Below are positions 28,294-38,100 of a stretch of 64,000 nt of DNA, piece after piece; positions within the stretch are counted from its first letter, which is position 1, and every line of letters begins with the position of its first letter. Made by a program: the position numbers and the translations under genes. This DNA is from Chromatiaceae bacterium (GTDB lineage Bacteria; Pseudomonadota; Gammaproteobacteria; Chromatiales; Chromatiaceae). Location: contig JACKMX010000003.1 in NCBI GenBank assembly GCA_024235175.1, positions 248,001-312,000 on the forward strand, written 5' to 3'. The notes below the pieces were generated by a model that saw nothing but the letters and a program-made list of their open reading frames with translations, was not told where the DNA came from and did no database searches.

Positions 28294-29201
28294 GACACCT
28301 CCCGCTCCTGGCTGGCGATCCGGCGTTGCAGCAGTGAAAGCAACAGCACTACCAGAAACATAACCACGGTCATGGCGGCGCCGCTGCCGATCTGCTGACG
28401 TGCAAACGCGCTCTGCACCGCCTCGAACATTATCGTTGTGGTCGCGTCATGCGGGCCGCCCTGGGTCATTATCTGTACCTGGTCGAACAGGCGGAAGGCG
28501 AGGATGGTGGTGACCAGCACCACGAATATCAACGTGTTGCGTAACTGGGGCAGCGTGACAAACCAGAAGCGCTGCCAGCAGCCTGCACCGTCGATTGTGG
28601 CAGCCTCATAGAGTTCAGCGGAAATTGCCTGCAGGCCGGCCAGAATAACGACCATCTGAAAGCCGGTGCCCTGCCAGATGGAGGTCAGCATTATTGCCGG
28701 CAGTGCCAGCTGCTCATCGTGGAGAAAATCGCGCGGAGTCCAGGCACCGAAACTTATCAGTTCAAGCAATGCATTCATCGGTCCGTCCGGCCCCGGAGCG
28801 AAGATCAAAACCCAGACGACGGCGACCAATGAGAGTGGGAATACGACAGGCATAAAAAACAACACGCGAAACCAGGCGATAGCGCCAAGACGCTGGTTGA
28901 GGAGCATTGCCATTGCCAGCGCCAGCACGGTTTGCACGGGTACCACCGTCAGCACGAACAGCAGATTGTTGATCAGCGCGTGAAGGAAAGATGGGTCGTT
29001 AAGAATGCGCCGGTACTGTTCCAGTCCAACCCATTCCAGCGGCAGCGGCGAGCCGAGGCGAAGATTGGTGAGACTGAGCGCCACCGCCAGCAGAAACGGC
29101 AGCAGCACGAACAGCAGTAAGCCCACCAGCGCTGGGGCGCTCAGCAAAAACGCAGCCGGACCGCGACCCTCCTCCGGCAATGTTGATCTCCTCTTCAGCA
29201 T
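28290..29201 (-). CDS. ABC transporter permease (UgpA/MalF-like)
   Basis: First permease of the importer, 303 aa, six membrane segments after a cytoplasmic N-terminus. The EAA loop reads EAATIDGAGCWQRFWFVTLP. Coupled to the second permease by a 4-base overlap and placed 21 bases after the binding-protein gene. Confidence 0.9.
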   Translation of the reverse strand: MLKRRSTLPEEGRGPAAFLLSAPALVGLLLFVLLPFLLAVALSLTNLRLGSPLPLEWVGLEQYRRILNDPSFLHALINNLLFVLTVVPVQTVLALAMAMLLNQRLGAIAWFRVLFFMPVVFPLSLVAVVWVLIFAPGPDGPMNALLELISFGAWTPRDFLHDEQLALPAIMLTSIWQGTGFQMVVILAGLQAISAELYEAATIDGAGCWQRFWFVTLPQLRNTLIFVVLVTTILAFRLFDQVQIMTQGGPHDATTTIMFEAVQSAFARQQIGSGAAMTVVMFLVVLLLSLLQRRIASQEREVS

Positions 29202-29222
29202 GGTCTCTGTCGGCGCCGCCGG

Positions 29223-30509
29223 TCAGTCCGGCAGCGGATAGCCCTTGTTGTCGTGAATGTCCTGCTCGATGGCGGCGGCCGCCTTATCCAGTGCCGCCTG
29301 AATATCACCTTCGTTTCGTATATCTGCGATTGCCTGTTGAAACGCGGAAGTAATTACCGGATAGGCTGGTGTCTTTGGCCGCGGCACGGAAAAACCACCC
29401 TGCAGCTGTCGGCTGAACAGGCGCAGCGCTCCGCTGGCACCATACAGCGGCGAGCGCTCGATCGCCGGACGCGTCGCCGGGACCGCGCCGTTGGCCGCAG
29501 CCATGGCAAGTACCTCCTCAGGTTCGAGCAGGAATTCGAGAAAACGGGCAGCAGCCTGCTGGTTTCCGCTGTGCCTGGTGATACCCCATACCCAGGAGCC
29601 CTGACCGGTGCGCGAACCTCTGCCCAGATCCGGCAGCGGCAACAGCGCAAGGTCATCACCGAATGCGGCAGCGTAACGGGGATACTCCCAGTGGCCGGCC
29701 CAGGAGAGCGCCACACGGCCATTGATAAACGCGGCATCGTCCACATTGGGATCCACGTAGCCATGAACGAACCAGTTCTGCAGTTTCCGCATTGCAGCCA
29801 CTGCATGCGGGCCGTTGAGCACACCATTCGCGGTTTGATAACTAACGCGATCTATGAGATCGCCACCCGCCGACTGCAGCAGCGGTGAAAAGGCATAGGT
29901 AAACCATTCGCCCGAATAGTTCAGTTTCAGGTCGAGCACCATGCCGTCCGGGTCGCGTGAAGCCAGCGATTCCAGCGCGCCGGAGAATTCGTCGATCGAC
30001 CAGGCATCTTCCGGATCCGCCGGAATACGGACTCCGGCAGCCTCCAGCACACTGCGCCGTGCATACAGGCCCAAACCTGAGTCAAATGTGCCTACCCCAA
30101 AAAAATGACCGAGATAGAGGCCTTGGCTGACGATCGACGGCAGCAGCTCCTGCCGGGTCTCCTCTGACAGTAAACCATCCAGACTCTGTAAATGACCCTG
30201 CCACACGTAGTTGAAAAGAAAGGGGCCGTCAAATTCCAGCGCATCGGGAAGATCACCGGCGACCGCAGCGGCCTGAATCTGCGCGTTGTACGATTGCTCG
30301 GGTATAAATGTGAGCCGAACCCGAATCGCTTTCTGAGATGCGTTGAAACGCGCCGCCTGCCGTTCGAGCACCTGGCGCTCAGCCGCCTGTCCGGCGTGCG
30401 CCCAGACCTCGATGACCGCCGCTGCGCTGGTTTGCTCGCCTGCCTGCTCGCCGCACCCAACCAGCAGGAGAACCAGGCCGATTATCAGATATCTCAATTT
30501 AGCCCCCAA
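29223..30509 (-). CDS. Solute-binding lipoprotein of the ABC importer
   Basis: Extracytoplasmic binding protein, 428 aa, of the sugar-binding SBP_bac_1 type (pattern ALEFDGPFLFNYVWQG, SWAGHWEYPRYAAAFGDDLALLPLP in part). A lipoprotein signal with lipobox LLVGC places the lipidated Cys at residue 19; the following Gly would permit outer-membrane sorting under the Lol rule. The start is TTG at 30509; a TTG four codons further in, with GGGGG just upstream, is an alternative. First gene of the operon. Confidence 0.85.
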   Translation of the reverse strand: MGAKLRYLIIGLVLLLVGCGEQAGEQTSAAAVIEVWAHAGQAAERQVLERQAARFNASQKAIRVRLTFIPEQSYNAQIQAAAVAGDLPDALEFDGPFLFNYVWQGHLQSLDGLLSEETRQELLPSIVSQGLYLGHFFGVGTFDSGLGLYARRSVLEAAGVRIPADPEDAWSIDEFSGALESLASRDPDGMVLDLKLNYSGEWFTYAFSPLLQSAGGDLIDRVSYQTANGVLNGPHAVAAMRKLQNWFVHGYVDPNVDDAAFINGRVALSWAGHWEYPRYAAAFGDDLALLPLPDLGRGSRTGQGSWVWGITRHSGNQQAAARFLEFLLEPEEVLAMAAANGAVPATRPAIERSPLYGASGALRLFSRQLQGGFSVPRPKTPAYPVITSAFQQAIADIRNEGDIQAALDKAAAAIEQDIHDNKGYPLPD

Positions 30510-30587
30510 TTTGCCGCTTTGATCCGACCACTCTATTCTATCCTTTCAGGATAACCTTGCTACCTTGAAGGAGTACCGGACAGGGCC

Positions 30588-31340
30588 ATGCCAAGTCAAC
30601 AGAAACTTCCGGAACGCATCGCCTTGTTCAGCGATTTTGGCGAGGCCGGGCCCTATACCGGGCAGATGGAGGCCGTACTGTTGAACCAGGGTGTGCGAAT
30701 CCCGATCATCCGGTTGATGTCGGATGCACCCAGGTGTGATCCACGCGCAGCGGCCTATCTGCTTGCGCCGCTTTCCAATCATCTGCCGGACAATACGCTT
30801 GTTATCGCGGTGGTCGATCCCGGCGTGGGAGGATCCCGTCTCCCTCTGTTACTGCAGACGGAACGCCACTGGTTCATCGGGCCGGACAATGGGCTCTTTT
30901 CTCAGGTTCTTAATCGGGCCAGAAGCGTAACCGTTCAAGCCGTTGATCTGCATCCGGCGAATTTATCGGCAAGTTTTCACGGACGGGATTTGTTTGCTCC
31001 TGCCGCTGCGGTTGTATCCCTTGGCGGCCGGATACCACTGCTGCCGTTGGCGCCCAATGAATTGATTGGCAGCGATTGGCCGGATTATATTCCGGAGATT
31101 GTTTATATTGACCATTATGGAAACGCTTTTTCCGGAATCGGAGCCGATGAGATTGACGAAGACGCACTGTTATCAGTCGCCGGTTTTGAAGTCGGTTATG
31201 CCAGAACCTTCAGTGATGCGATTCGAGGCGAACCCTTTTGGTATCGTAATTCGATTGGACTGGTTGAAATCGCGGTAAACAAGGGGCGCGCCGACCTGCT
31301 TCTCGGGCTTGCAATTGGTCAATCGCTGAAGATAAGTTAG
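30588..31340 (+). CDS. DUF62-family S-adenosylmethionine hydrolase (SAM hydroxide adenosyltransferase)
   Basis: Family members hydrolyse SAM to adenosine and methionine; halogenating relatives are the fluorinase and chlorinase. The protein has 250 aa. It shows the N-terminal FSDFG, the VVDPGVGG motif, the FIGPDNGLF segment and FHGRDLFAPAAA, plus a C-terminal DHYGNAFSGI and GLVEIAVNKG. The Asp/Arg/His triad typical of the hydrolases appears present, and I see no insertion typical of the fluorinase, so a hydrolase role is likelier. It diverges from the ABC operon over a 78-base gap. Biological role is unclear in this family generally. Confidence 0.88.
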   Translation: MPSQQKLPERIALFSDFGEAGPYTGQMEAVLLNQGVRIPIIRLMSDAPRCDPRAAAYLLAPLSNHLPDNTLVIAVVDPGVGGSRLPLLLQTERHWFIGPDNGLFSQVLNRARSVTVQAVDLHPANLSASFHGRDLFAPAAAVVSLGGRIPLLPLAPNELIGSDWPDYIPEIVYIDHYGNAFSGIGADEIDEDALLSVAGFEVGYARTFSDAIRGEPFWYRNSIGLVEIAVNKGRADLLLGLAIGQSLKIS

Positions 31341-31394
31341 AGGTTGTTACTATGCTCAAAAAATGAGGGCAATTCCACATTCGTTATTCAAACC

Positions 31395-31412
31395 GGCCTG
31401 AAAGAGCAGGCC
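31395..31412. terminator. Hairpin between convergent genes
   Basis: GGCCTG (31395-31400) and CAGGCC (31407-31412) enclose AAAGAG. It lies between the plus-strand SAM hydrolase gene and the minus-strand kinase that ends at 31420, where a two-way terminator is expected. Neither side has a long T-run, so strength is uncertain. Confidence 0.4.
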
Positions 31413-31419
31413 ACCCCTC

Positions 31420-33822
31420 TCAATCGAGCGCCTCCCGCACCTTGACGGCAAGATTGTTCAATGAGAAGGGTTTCTGCAGAAAGTGTACGCCCTTCTCCAG
31501 CACACCATGGTGAACAATCACGTTCGCTGTGTAACCGGAGACGAACAGCGTTTTTATTTCCCGATGCAGCGCCTGGATCTGTTCAGCCAGATTCCGTCCA
31601 TTCATATCCGGCATCACCACGTCGGTCATCAGCAGCTGCAGCGCTCCAGTATACTCACCTGCCAGGGTGATAGCTTGCTGCGGTGTATTCGCGGTCAGCA
31701 CCTTATAACCCAGCCCCTCCAGCATCTCCCTGCCGAGTGCCAACAGAGCTTTCTCATCCTCAACCAACAACACTGTCTCGCCTTGGGCCTTTGGCATCTC
31801 CGCCATCGGTTTTGACTCTGTCCAGTCGGGTGCGCCCAGGTGGCGCGGCAGGTAGACCTTGAAGGTCGTTCCCTCACCCGGCTCGCTGTAGACATTGATG
31901 AATCCGCCGTTCTGTCTGACGATACCAAACACGGTCGACAGCCCTAAACCTGTCCCCCTGCCCACCCCCTTGGTGGTGTAGAAAGGCTCAAAAATCTTCT
32001 CCGTTGTCTCCCGGTCCATGCCGCAGCCGTTATCGCTCACGGTGAGCATCACGAACTCGCCGGGAAGAAGCTCGGGATGTTGCTCGCAATATAAGTGATC
32101 CAGGGTGACATTCTCTGTTTCGATGGTGACCCTGCCGACATCGGCAATGGCATCTCTGGCGTTGACGCAGAGATTGGCCAGGATCTGATCGATCTGCGAT
32201 GGATCGATCTTCAGCGGCCAGACCCCGGACACCGGCAGCCAGGCCAGATCGATATTCTCCCCGATCAGATGCCGCAGCATCTTCAGCATCCCTTCGACCG
32301 TGCTGTTCAGATCGAGCACCACAGGGTCGATGATCTGCTTGCGGGCGAACGCCAGCAATTGGCGGGTTATATTCGCCGAACGTCTCGCAGCGGAGAGCGC
32401 TTGCTGGAGATAGTCATGCACCTTCCCTGTTGACTCCACCGTTTTCAATGCCAGTTCGGTGTAGCCGATGACCACGCCGAGCGCATTGTTGTAATCGTGC
32501 GCCACGCCGCCGGCCAGTTGTCCCACCGCCTCGATCTTCTGCGCCTGCAGCAGCTGCGCGTGCAGCCGCTCCCGTTCCGCTTCGGACTGCTTGCGCAGAG
32601 AGATATCGCGGGCAATACCCAGCACACCGACCAGTTCGCCGCCGGCGCCATACACCGGCGACTTGATCGTCTCCACCCACTCGCTGTGACCGTCGGACGC
32701 GTAGGTGATCTCCTCTTCGTATACACGGGGTTTGCCGGCTTCGATGGTGGCTTGGTCGTTGGCACGGAATAAATCTGCCAGTTTCCGGTCCACAAAATCA
32801 TAGTCAGTTTGACCGATGATCTCCGATTCCTTGGCACCGAACAGACTCTCGAATTTCCGGTTGCAGTAGAGAAAACGGCCGTCCGGATCTTTCAGCCACA
32901 CCAGATCCGGCATCGTTTCCACCAGCGTGCGCAGGCGAGTTTCGCTCTCCCGCAGCGCCTGCTCGGCACGGTTGCGGTCGGATACATCCCGGAACACGAT
33001 CACCGTACCGCGGTTTCCCTCCTCGTCCAGCAGCGGGGCGCAGGAGTACTCCACCGGAAAGCTGCTGTTGTCCTTGCGCCAGAACAGATCCTGTTTCTGG
33101 CGTCTGGTGTCGCCCGACTGGATGGCAACCTGCAGCGAACACTCCTTCACTGGATTAGAAACAGCATCCGGCCCGCTGGGGCGCCAAAGGAAATCGGCCG
33201 ACCGGCCATGCAACTCCAGCGGTTGGTAACCGAGCATCTGAGCAGCGGCGTCGTTGACCAGGGTGAGCCTGCCCGCCAGGTCCAGACAGAGAATGCCTTC
33301 GGCGGTCGAAGCCAGGATCAGCGCCTGCTGTTTTCTGAGTGACTCGACCGCACGGGTCTTCTCATCCAGTTTTTTCGTCAGCAGGGTTTCGTGCAGCGCC
33401 TCGAACGCCTCGCCTACATCGTGCGAGGCTGTGCCGGCAGGCAGCGCCTGATTCCGATGCTCATCAACGGCTTCATTGACCAGACGCAGAAACTCCAACG
33501 GTTCCGTGGGCTTGCGGATAAAAAGCGAAGCGCCCAGGCCCAGGGCCAGCGCTTCATCCTCCTCGTCCAGATAGGTCGCGGTGTAAAAAACGAACGGAAT
33601 CGAACTGAGCCGTTCGATGCTTTTCACCACCCGGCACAGGGTGTAGCCGTCCATTTCCGGCATCAGCAGATCTGAGATGATCAGGTCCGGCGGCGCACTG
33701 CGTGCCTGATCCAGTGCCTGCAGCCCGTTTTCGGCACTCTCCACGCTGTACCCCTGACTCTCCAGCAGGGTGCGCAGCAGCAGCCGGTTCTCCTTGATGT
33801 CGTCGACGATCAGTGCCTTCAT
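31420..33822 (-). CDS. Hybrid sensor histidine kinase (REC-PAS-PAS-HisKA-HATPase-REC)
   Basis: An 800-aa soluble hybrid kinase with no membrane segment. N-terminal receiver (phospho-acceptor Asp52), two PAS domains at about 170-290 and 295-415, HisKA with the phosphorylatable His442 in GGVAHDYNN, HATPase with NARDA and GTGLGLS, then a C-terminal receiver (Asp734). The second PAS domain, starting LVWLKDPDGRFLYCN, is nearly identical to one in the kinase at 35167-39030. The ligand is unknown. It is the last gene of the signalling block, 247 bases from the next. Confidence 0.93.
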   Translation of the reverse strand: MKALIVDDIKENRLLLRTLLESQGYSVESAENGLQALDQARSAPPDLIISDLLMPEMDGYTLCRVVKSIERLSSIPFVFYTATYLDEEDEALALGLGASLFIRKPTEPLEFLRLVNEAVDEHRNQALPAGTASHDVGEAFEALHETLLTKKLDEKTRAVESLRKQQALILASTAEGILCLDLAGRLTLVNDAAAQMLGYQPLELHGRSADFLWRPSGPDAVSNPVKECSLQVAIQSGDTRRQKQDLFWRKDNSSFPVEYSCAPLLDEEGNRGTVIVFRDVSDRNRAEQALRESETRLRTLVETMPDLVWLKDPDGRFLYCNRKFESLFGAKESEIIGQTDYDFVDRKLADLFRANDQATIEAGKPRVYEEEITYASDGHSEWVETIKSPVYGAGGELVGVLGIARDISLRKQSEAERERLHAQLLQAQKIEAVGQLAGGVAHDYNNALGVVIGYTELALKTVESTGKVHDYLQQALSAARRSANITRQLLAFARKQIIDPVVLDLNSTVEGMLKMLRHLIGENIDLAWLPVSGVWPLKIDPSQIDQILANLCVNARDAIADVGRVTIETENVTLDHLYCEQHPELLPGEFVMLTVSDNGCGMDRETTEKIFEPFYTTKGVGRGTGLGLSTVFGIVRQNGGFINVYSEPGEGTTFKVYLPRHLGAPDWTESKPMAEMPKAQGETVLLVEDEKALLALGREMLEGLGYKVLTANTPQQAITLAGEYTGALQLLMTDVVMPDMNGRNLAEQIQALHREIKTLFVSGYTANVIVHHGVLEKGVHFLQKPFSLNNLAVKVREALD

Positions 33823-34069
33823 TCGAATCTGTCCCTATTTGTTGCATCCAAGCTGATGTACGGCCAGTGTTGACACTCTTCTCTTCTGAGTGGCACGAGC
33901 GTCCAGTCATCTTGTAGAGATAGTTCAATTTCCATCATGGGGTGGAGTGCGCTACAAATACTTAGTATTGGGTTATTGCGCTCGGTGCTTCAGATCTGCT
34001 GAAAAACCTAAACACGGTCCATCCCGACACAGGATAATCTCTAACGGTTAAAGCAAAGTTAACACTCTA

Positions 34070-34969
34070 TCATGTAGTTATGCGAACTGATGCTATTACC
34101 AGATTGCCCTTGCCCTGGTACTCCAGCCGGTCGAAACTGACTATTTTCGCCAAAGCAATGCCCCGGCCATGGGTATCGAAAGCCCGTTCCGGGCTCATCT
34201 CCAGGTAGTCGTGCCAATCAAAACCATTGCCCTGGTCCTGGATGCGAAACTCGACCTCTCCTTCACTGCGCTCGAACGACAGACTTACCGTTTTATCGAC
34301 ATTTTCCGGCAGGGACTGCCGCCTTTCCACCTCCTCTCCCCAGTCGCCCCGCTCGATCATGCGGGATTTCTCCTCGTAAGTGATCCCCAGGTTGCCATGC
34401 TCGATCGCGTTGATAACCAGCTCCGACAAGCCCATAACGATCTTTCCCGCTTCCGGAAAAGCATTCGACAACAGGGTAACCAGATCGCGCCCCTGCTTCA
34501 GGGTGCGAAAAGTAAACCGGCCCTGATCCATCATCGCCAGCGTCTGTACGGTTTGCTCGGTCTCCTGCTGCAGTGAACGGACACGCCGGTGATCCCCGAC
34601 CGCTGTTTTTACTATGGCAAGCAGCTTATCCCGTTGAAAAGGTTTAGTGAGATAGTAGTTGGCACCGGCGCGCAAACCTTCGATAACATCTTCTCTGTCT
34701 GCCATAGAGGTCTGCATGATCACCGGCAACAGCTGCAGCGACGGATGTTCCTTGAGCCTGGCGAGCACCTCCATTCCGTCCATCTCCGGCATCAGGCGGT
34801 CGAGCAGAACCGCATCGAAGCGCTTCGGTTCGCTGCTCAACAGCTGCCATGCCTGTAGACCATTCTCGGCGCAGAGTGACGCATAACCTGCCTCTTCCAG
34901 GGTGTCACACAGAATATCCCGGTAGAAAGCATCGTCGTCTACTATCAGCACCCTTTCATCTGTTTGCAT
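34070..34969 (-). CDS. Response regulator with RsbW-like ATPase output
   Basis: A 299-aa protein. The receiver (residues 1-125, Asp57 in LLDRLMPEMDG, KPF near 113) is followed by a linker and a HATPase_c domain of the anti-sigma/serine-kinase type: N-box ELVINAIEHG, QDQGNGFD and HGRGIALAK. Such domains phosphorylate or bind anti-anti-sigma (STAS) partners; no STAS or sigma-factor gene is nearby. Unlike HsbR-type proteins it has no PP2C phosphatase domain. It would turn a phosphorelay signal into partner switching; that is inference from domains. Confidence 0.88.
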   Translation of the reverse strand: MQTDERVLIVDDDAFYRDILCDTLEEAGYASLCAENGLQAWQLLSSEPKRFDAVLLDRLMPEMDGMEVLARLKEHPSLQLLPVIMQTSMADREDVIEGLRAGANYYLTKPFQRDKLLAIVKTAVGDHRRVRSLQQETEQTVQTLAMMDQGRFTFRTLKQGRDLVTLLSNAFPEAGKIVMGLSELVINAIEHGNLGITYEEKSRMIERGDWGEEVERRQSLPENVDKTVSLSFERSEGEVEFRIQDQGNGFDWHDYLEMSPERAFDTHGRGIALAKIVSFDRLEYQGKGNLVIASVRITT

Positions 34970-35000
34970 TGCACCGTCCTCAAATTAGCTTAGTTAGCAT

Positions 35001-35150
35001 CCAGAAACACCCATCCCTGGGATGTTTCTGGAACGAAACCGGAAAATGCGATTTCCCGGTTTCTTCATTTTCAATGACTTATCGTCATTGAAAATGTCGG
35101 CACATCCTTGTGCCGAGCTAATGTCCGCCGTTTCCGGACGGACACTAGCT
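35001..35150. repeat. Run of five adjacent hairpins
   Basis: Five different inverted repeats lie end to end. (1) 35001-35031: CCAGAAACA with TGTTTCTGG plus an inner CCCA/TGGG. (2) 35035-35063: GAAACCGG with CCGGTTTC. (3) 35066-35096: a 13-bp perfect stem CATTTTCAATGAC, 5-base loop. (4) 35097-35116: TCGGCACA with TGTGCCGA, 4-base loop. (5) 35116-35150: AGCTA-TGTCCG with CGGACA-TAGCT, one mismatch. ATTAGCT (34984-34990) and AGCTAAT (35116-35122) flank hairpins 1-4 in inverted orientation. No T-runs suit termination on the minus strand. Palindromic repeat family or a small mobile element are both possible. Confidence 0.85.
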
Positions 35151-35166
35151 TAAAAACAAACTTGGT

Positions 35167-38100
35167 TCATGATTGTTGGACAAACGCTTTTATCCCGGTC
35201 AGCTTGGGTGTCAATTCGGAACACAACCCATCGATGACCGGCCACTCGGCATTGCGGCCGGCAAGCTCCAGATTTAGGCAGCTCTCCGCCAGCGCATCAG
35301 CGCCTACCAGCCGTGCGGAGGATTTCAGCTTGTGTGCCAGAAATGACACTTCCTCCGCCTTCCGGTCGTTGCAGGCGGAGAGGATCCCGGCAATGATCTC
35401 CTCCGCATGGGGTATGAACTTGTTCAGCGTTGCCTGTTGTTTCACGGCATCGTCGCCAAACGTTCTGCGCAGTGCCTCCCTGTCGATTGCAGCATCTTGT
35501 AGCCGCTCGCTTGCCTGCGGCAGTGTATCGCACAGGGAGTGGGCAGTCTCTAATGCTGCGCTGTAGTCAAACGCCTCTATCTGCTCCCGGAGTTGATGTG
35601 TGGTCAACCCGCAAGTCACCAGCAGCAGCGCCTCCGAATCCGTGAACAGTGTGTTGGCCGCTGCATCGTCCTGCTCGAGCAGCGCACCCAATCGTGCGAG
35701 CACCATTCTCGCTTGCACGGGATCTGCCTGCGGCGCAGATATCTGCACTTTCCGCGCCGCCAGTTGCGCCAGATTCTTACGCAGTGCGTTCTGCCAGCTT
35801 CGAATTGCATCCACCAGGCTGTTCAGCTCAACATTATCTGGGCCGCCGTCAGCGGCGGACAGTTTTGCCTCCAGCGCCTTGACGGATTGAAGAAGGCGCA
35901 GCAGGCCCATAGAACCGGCAGCCCCCTTCAGCGCGTGCGCGAGACGTTTAACTTCTTCCAGCTTGCCCTGCCGCAGATAGGCGTCGATGCGCTGTGGATC
36001 ATCGCCATGATTGCTGTCGAACTGGCGCAGCAACCGCAACAGGCCGGTGGCGTCTCCACCCATGATTTTCAGGCCCACGTTCAGATCAAGACCCTCGATA
36101 GCGCCCAGTTGCTCAAGCAGTGCCTCATTCTCGCAGGATGCGGAGTCCTTCATGGCGACAGAAGGAGCGGTCTCCCCGGTGTCAGGTGGTGTTCGCGTCG
36201 GCAACCACTTTGCGAGCATTCCGTAGAGGTATGCGGGGTCGACCGGCTTGGCGACAAAATCGACCATTCCGGCCTCCTCGCACGCTTTGCGATCCGCTTC
36301 AAAAATGTTTGCGGTCAATGCGATAACCGGCAGATCCTTGAAGCGCTCATTTGCGTGGATGTTGCGCGTTGCTTCGATACCATCCATCTCCGGCATCTGT
36401 ACATCCATCAGCACCAGATCAAACTGCGCGGAATTCACCTTATCCACTGCCAGGCGGCCGTTTTCCGCCGTGTCCACGATCAGATTCACTCTGTGCAACA
36501 GCTCGACCGCCACTTCACGGTTGATCTCGTTATCCTCCGCCAGCAAGATGCGCGAGCCGCTGTGATGCGCCCTGATCAACTCCTCGATTGCCGCACGGTC
36601 CACCGACACCGACGTGGCAGCGGGCCGCTGTCCCAGCTTGAGTCGAGCGGTTAACCAAAAGGTGCTGCCCCTGCCAGGCTCACTCTCAACACCAACTTCG
36701 CCCCCCATCAGATGTGCCAAATGGCGGGTTATGGCCAGCCCCAGTCCGGTGCCACCATGTTTACGGGTGGTCGAGACATCGGCTTGATGGAAAGGCTCGA
36801 ACAGACCGGAACATTTCTCGGCTTCGATGCCAATGCCGGTGTCCTGCACCTCCAGTCGCACTAAAATTTCCCCGCTATACTCCTCCAGCTTGCTGGCACT
36901 CAGCGAGACCTTACCGCTGCCGGTGAACTTAACGGCATTACCGGCGTAATTCAGCAGTGCCTGCTGCAGGCGCGTCGGATCTCCCTTCAGCCAGCGTGGC
37001 ACGCCGTTTTGTTCCACCTTGATGGTCAACCCCTTACTTTCGGCTGTTTGCCTCAGCATCGACTGGACCCCATTCAGAACTGTCTCCAGACTGAAATCTG
37101 TCTCTTCCAGAACCAGTTTTCCCGATTCGATTTTGGAAAGATCCAAGATGTCATTGATGATGGAGAGCAGATGCCTGCCGGAGAGATCGATCTTTTTCAG
37201 CCGTTCCGTATTTTCCGCCGAAAGTTCATTGGTGCGCATAATGTGGGCAAGGCCGAGGATCGCATTCATCGGTGTTCGTATCTCGTGGCTCATATTGGCC
37301 AGAAAAGCACTTTTTGCCAGGTTGGCCTTTTCGGCGAGCTGCGTTGCTTCGACCAGTTGTGTGGTACGCTTAGCCACCAAATCCTCAAGATGATGCCGGT
37401 GCTGATCGAGTTCTTCACCGAGACGCTTTTTCTCTGTGATGTCCTCTTTGATGGCCACATAGTGGGAGATCGCACCATCCGGCTGGCGCACCGGGGTGAT
37501 GATCGCAAACTCGATATACTCGCTGCCATCTTTGCGCTTATTGTAAAATTCACCCTTCCAGCTCCGGCCCTGTTTCAACGCCTCCCACAATGAAGCAAAA
37601 TTCTCCTGCGGGGTCTTTCCCGAGCCCAGGATTTTCGGGTTCCTGCCCATCACCTCCTCCCGGCTGTAGCCGGTAATGGCCAAAAAGGATTTGTTGACAT
37701 ACTCAATCCTGGCATCCAGATCGGTGATGACGATGCTCTCCGGACTCTGTTCGACCGCCGATGCGAGCTTGCGCAGCTCCTCCTCCGCTTGTTTACGCTT
37801 GGTTATATCGCGGGCGATACCCAGCACACCGCTTATTTCACCTGAAGGATTGATGATCGGCGTCTTGATCGTTTCGATTATTTCGCTGTGACCATCATCC
37901 GCATAGACCACCGTCTCTTCATTTACACAGGGCTTGCCGGCCTCCATCGCCGCCCTGTCGTTTGCACGGAAAAAGTCTGCCAGCTCGCGGTCAACAAAGT
38001 CGTAGTCGGTTCTTCCGGTGATCTCCTGCTCCGTTGCACCATATAGACGCTCAAATCTTCGGTTACAGTAGAGAAAGCGGCCATCCGGATCTTTCAGCCA

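Noticed and set aside
35593..36654. A 353-codon open frame antisense to the two-HPt kinase
   Set aside because: Composition rich in His, Gln and Arg as expected of a shadow frame; the kinase domains on the other strand are clear.
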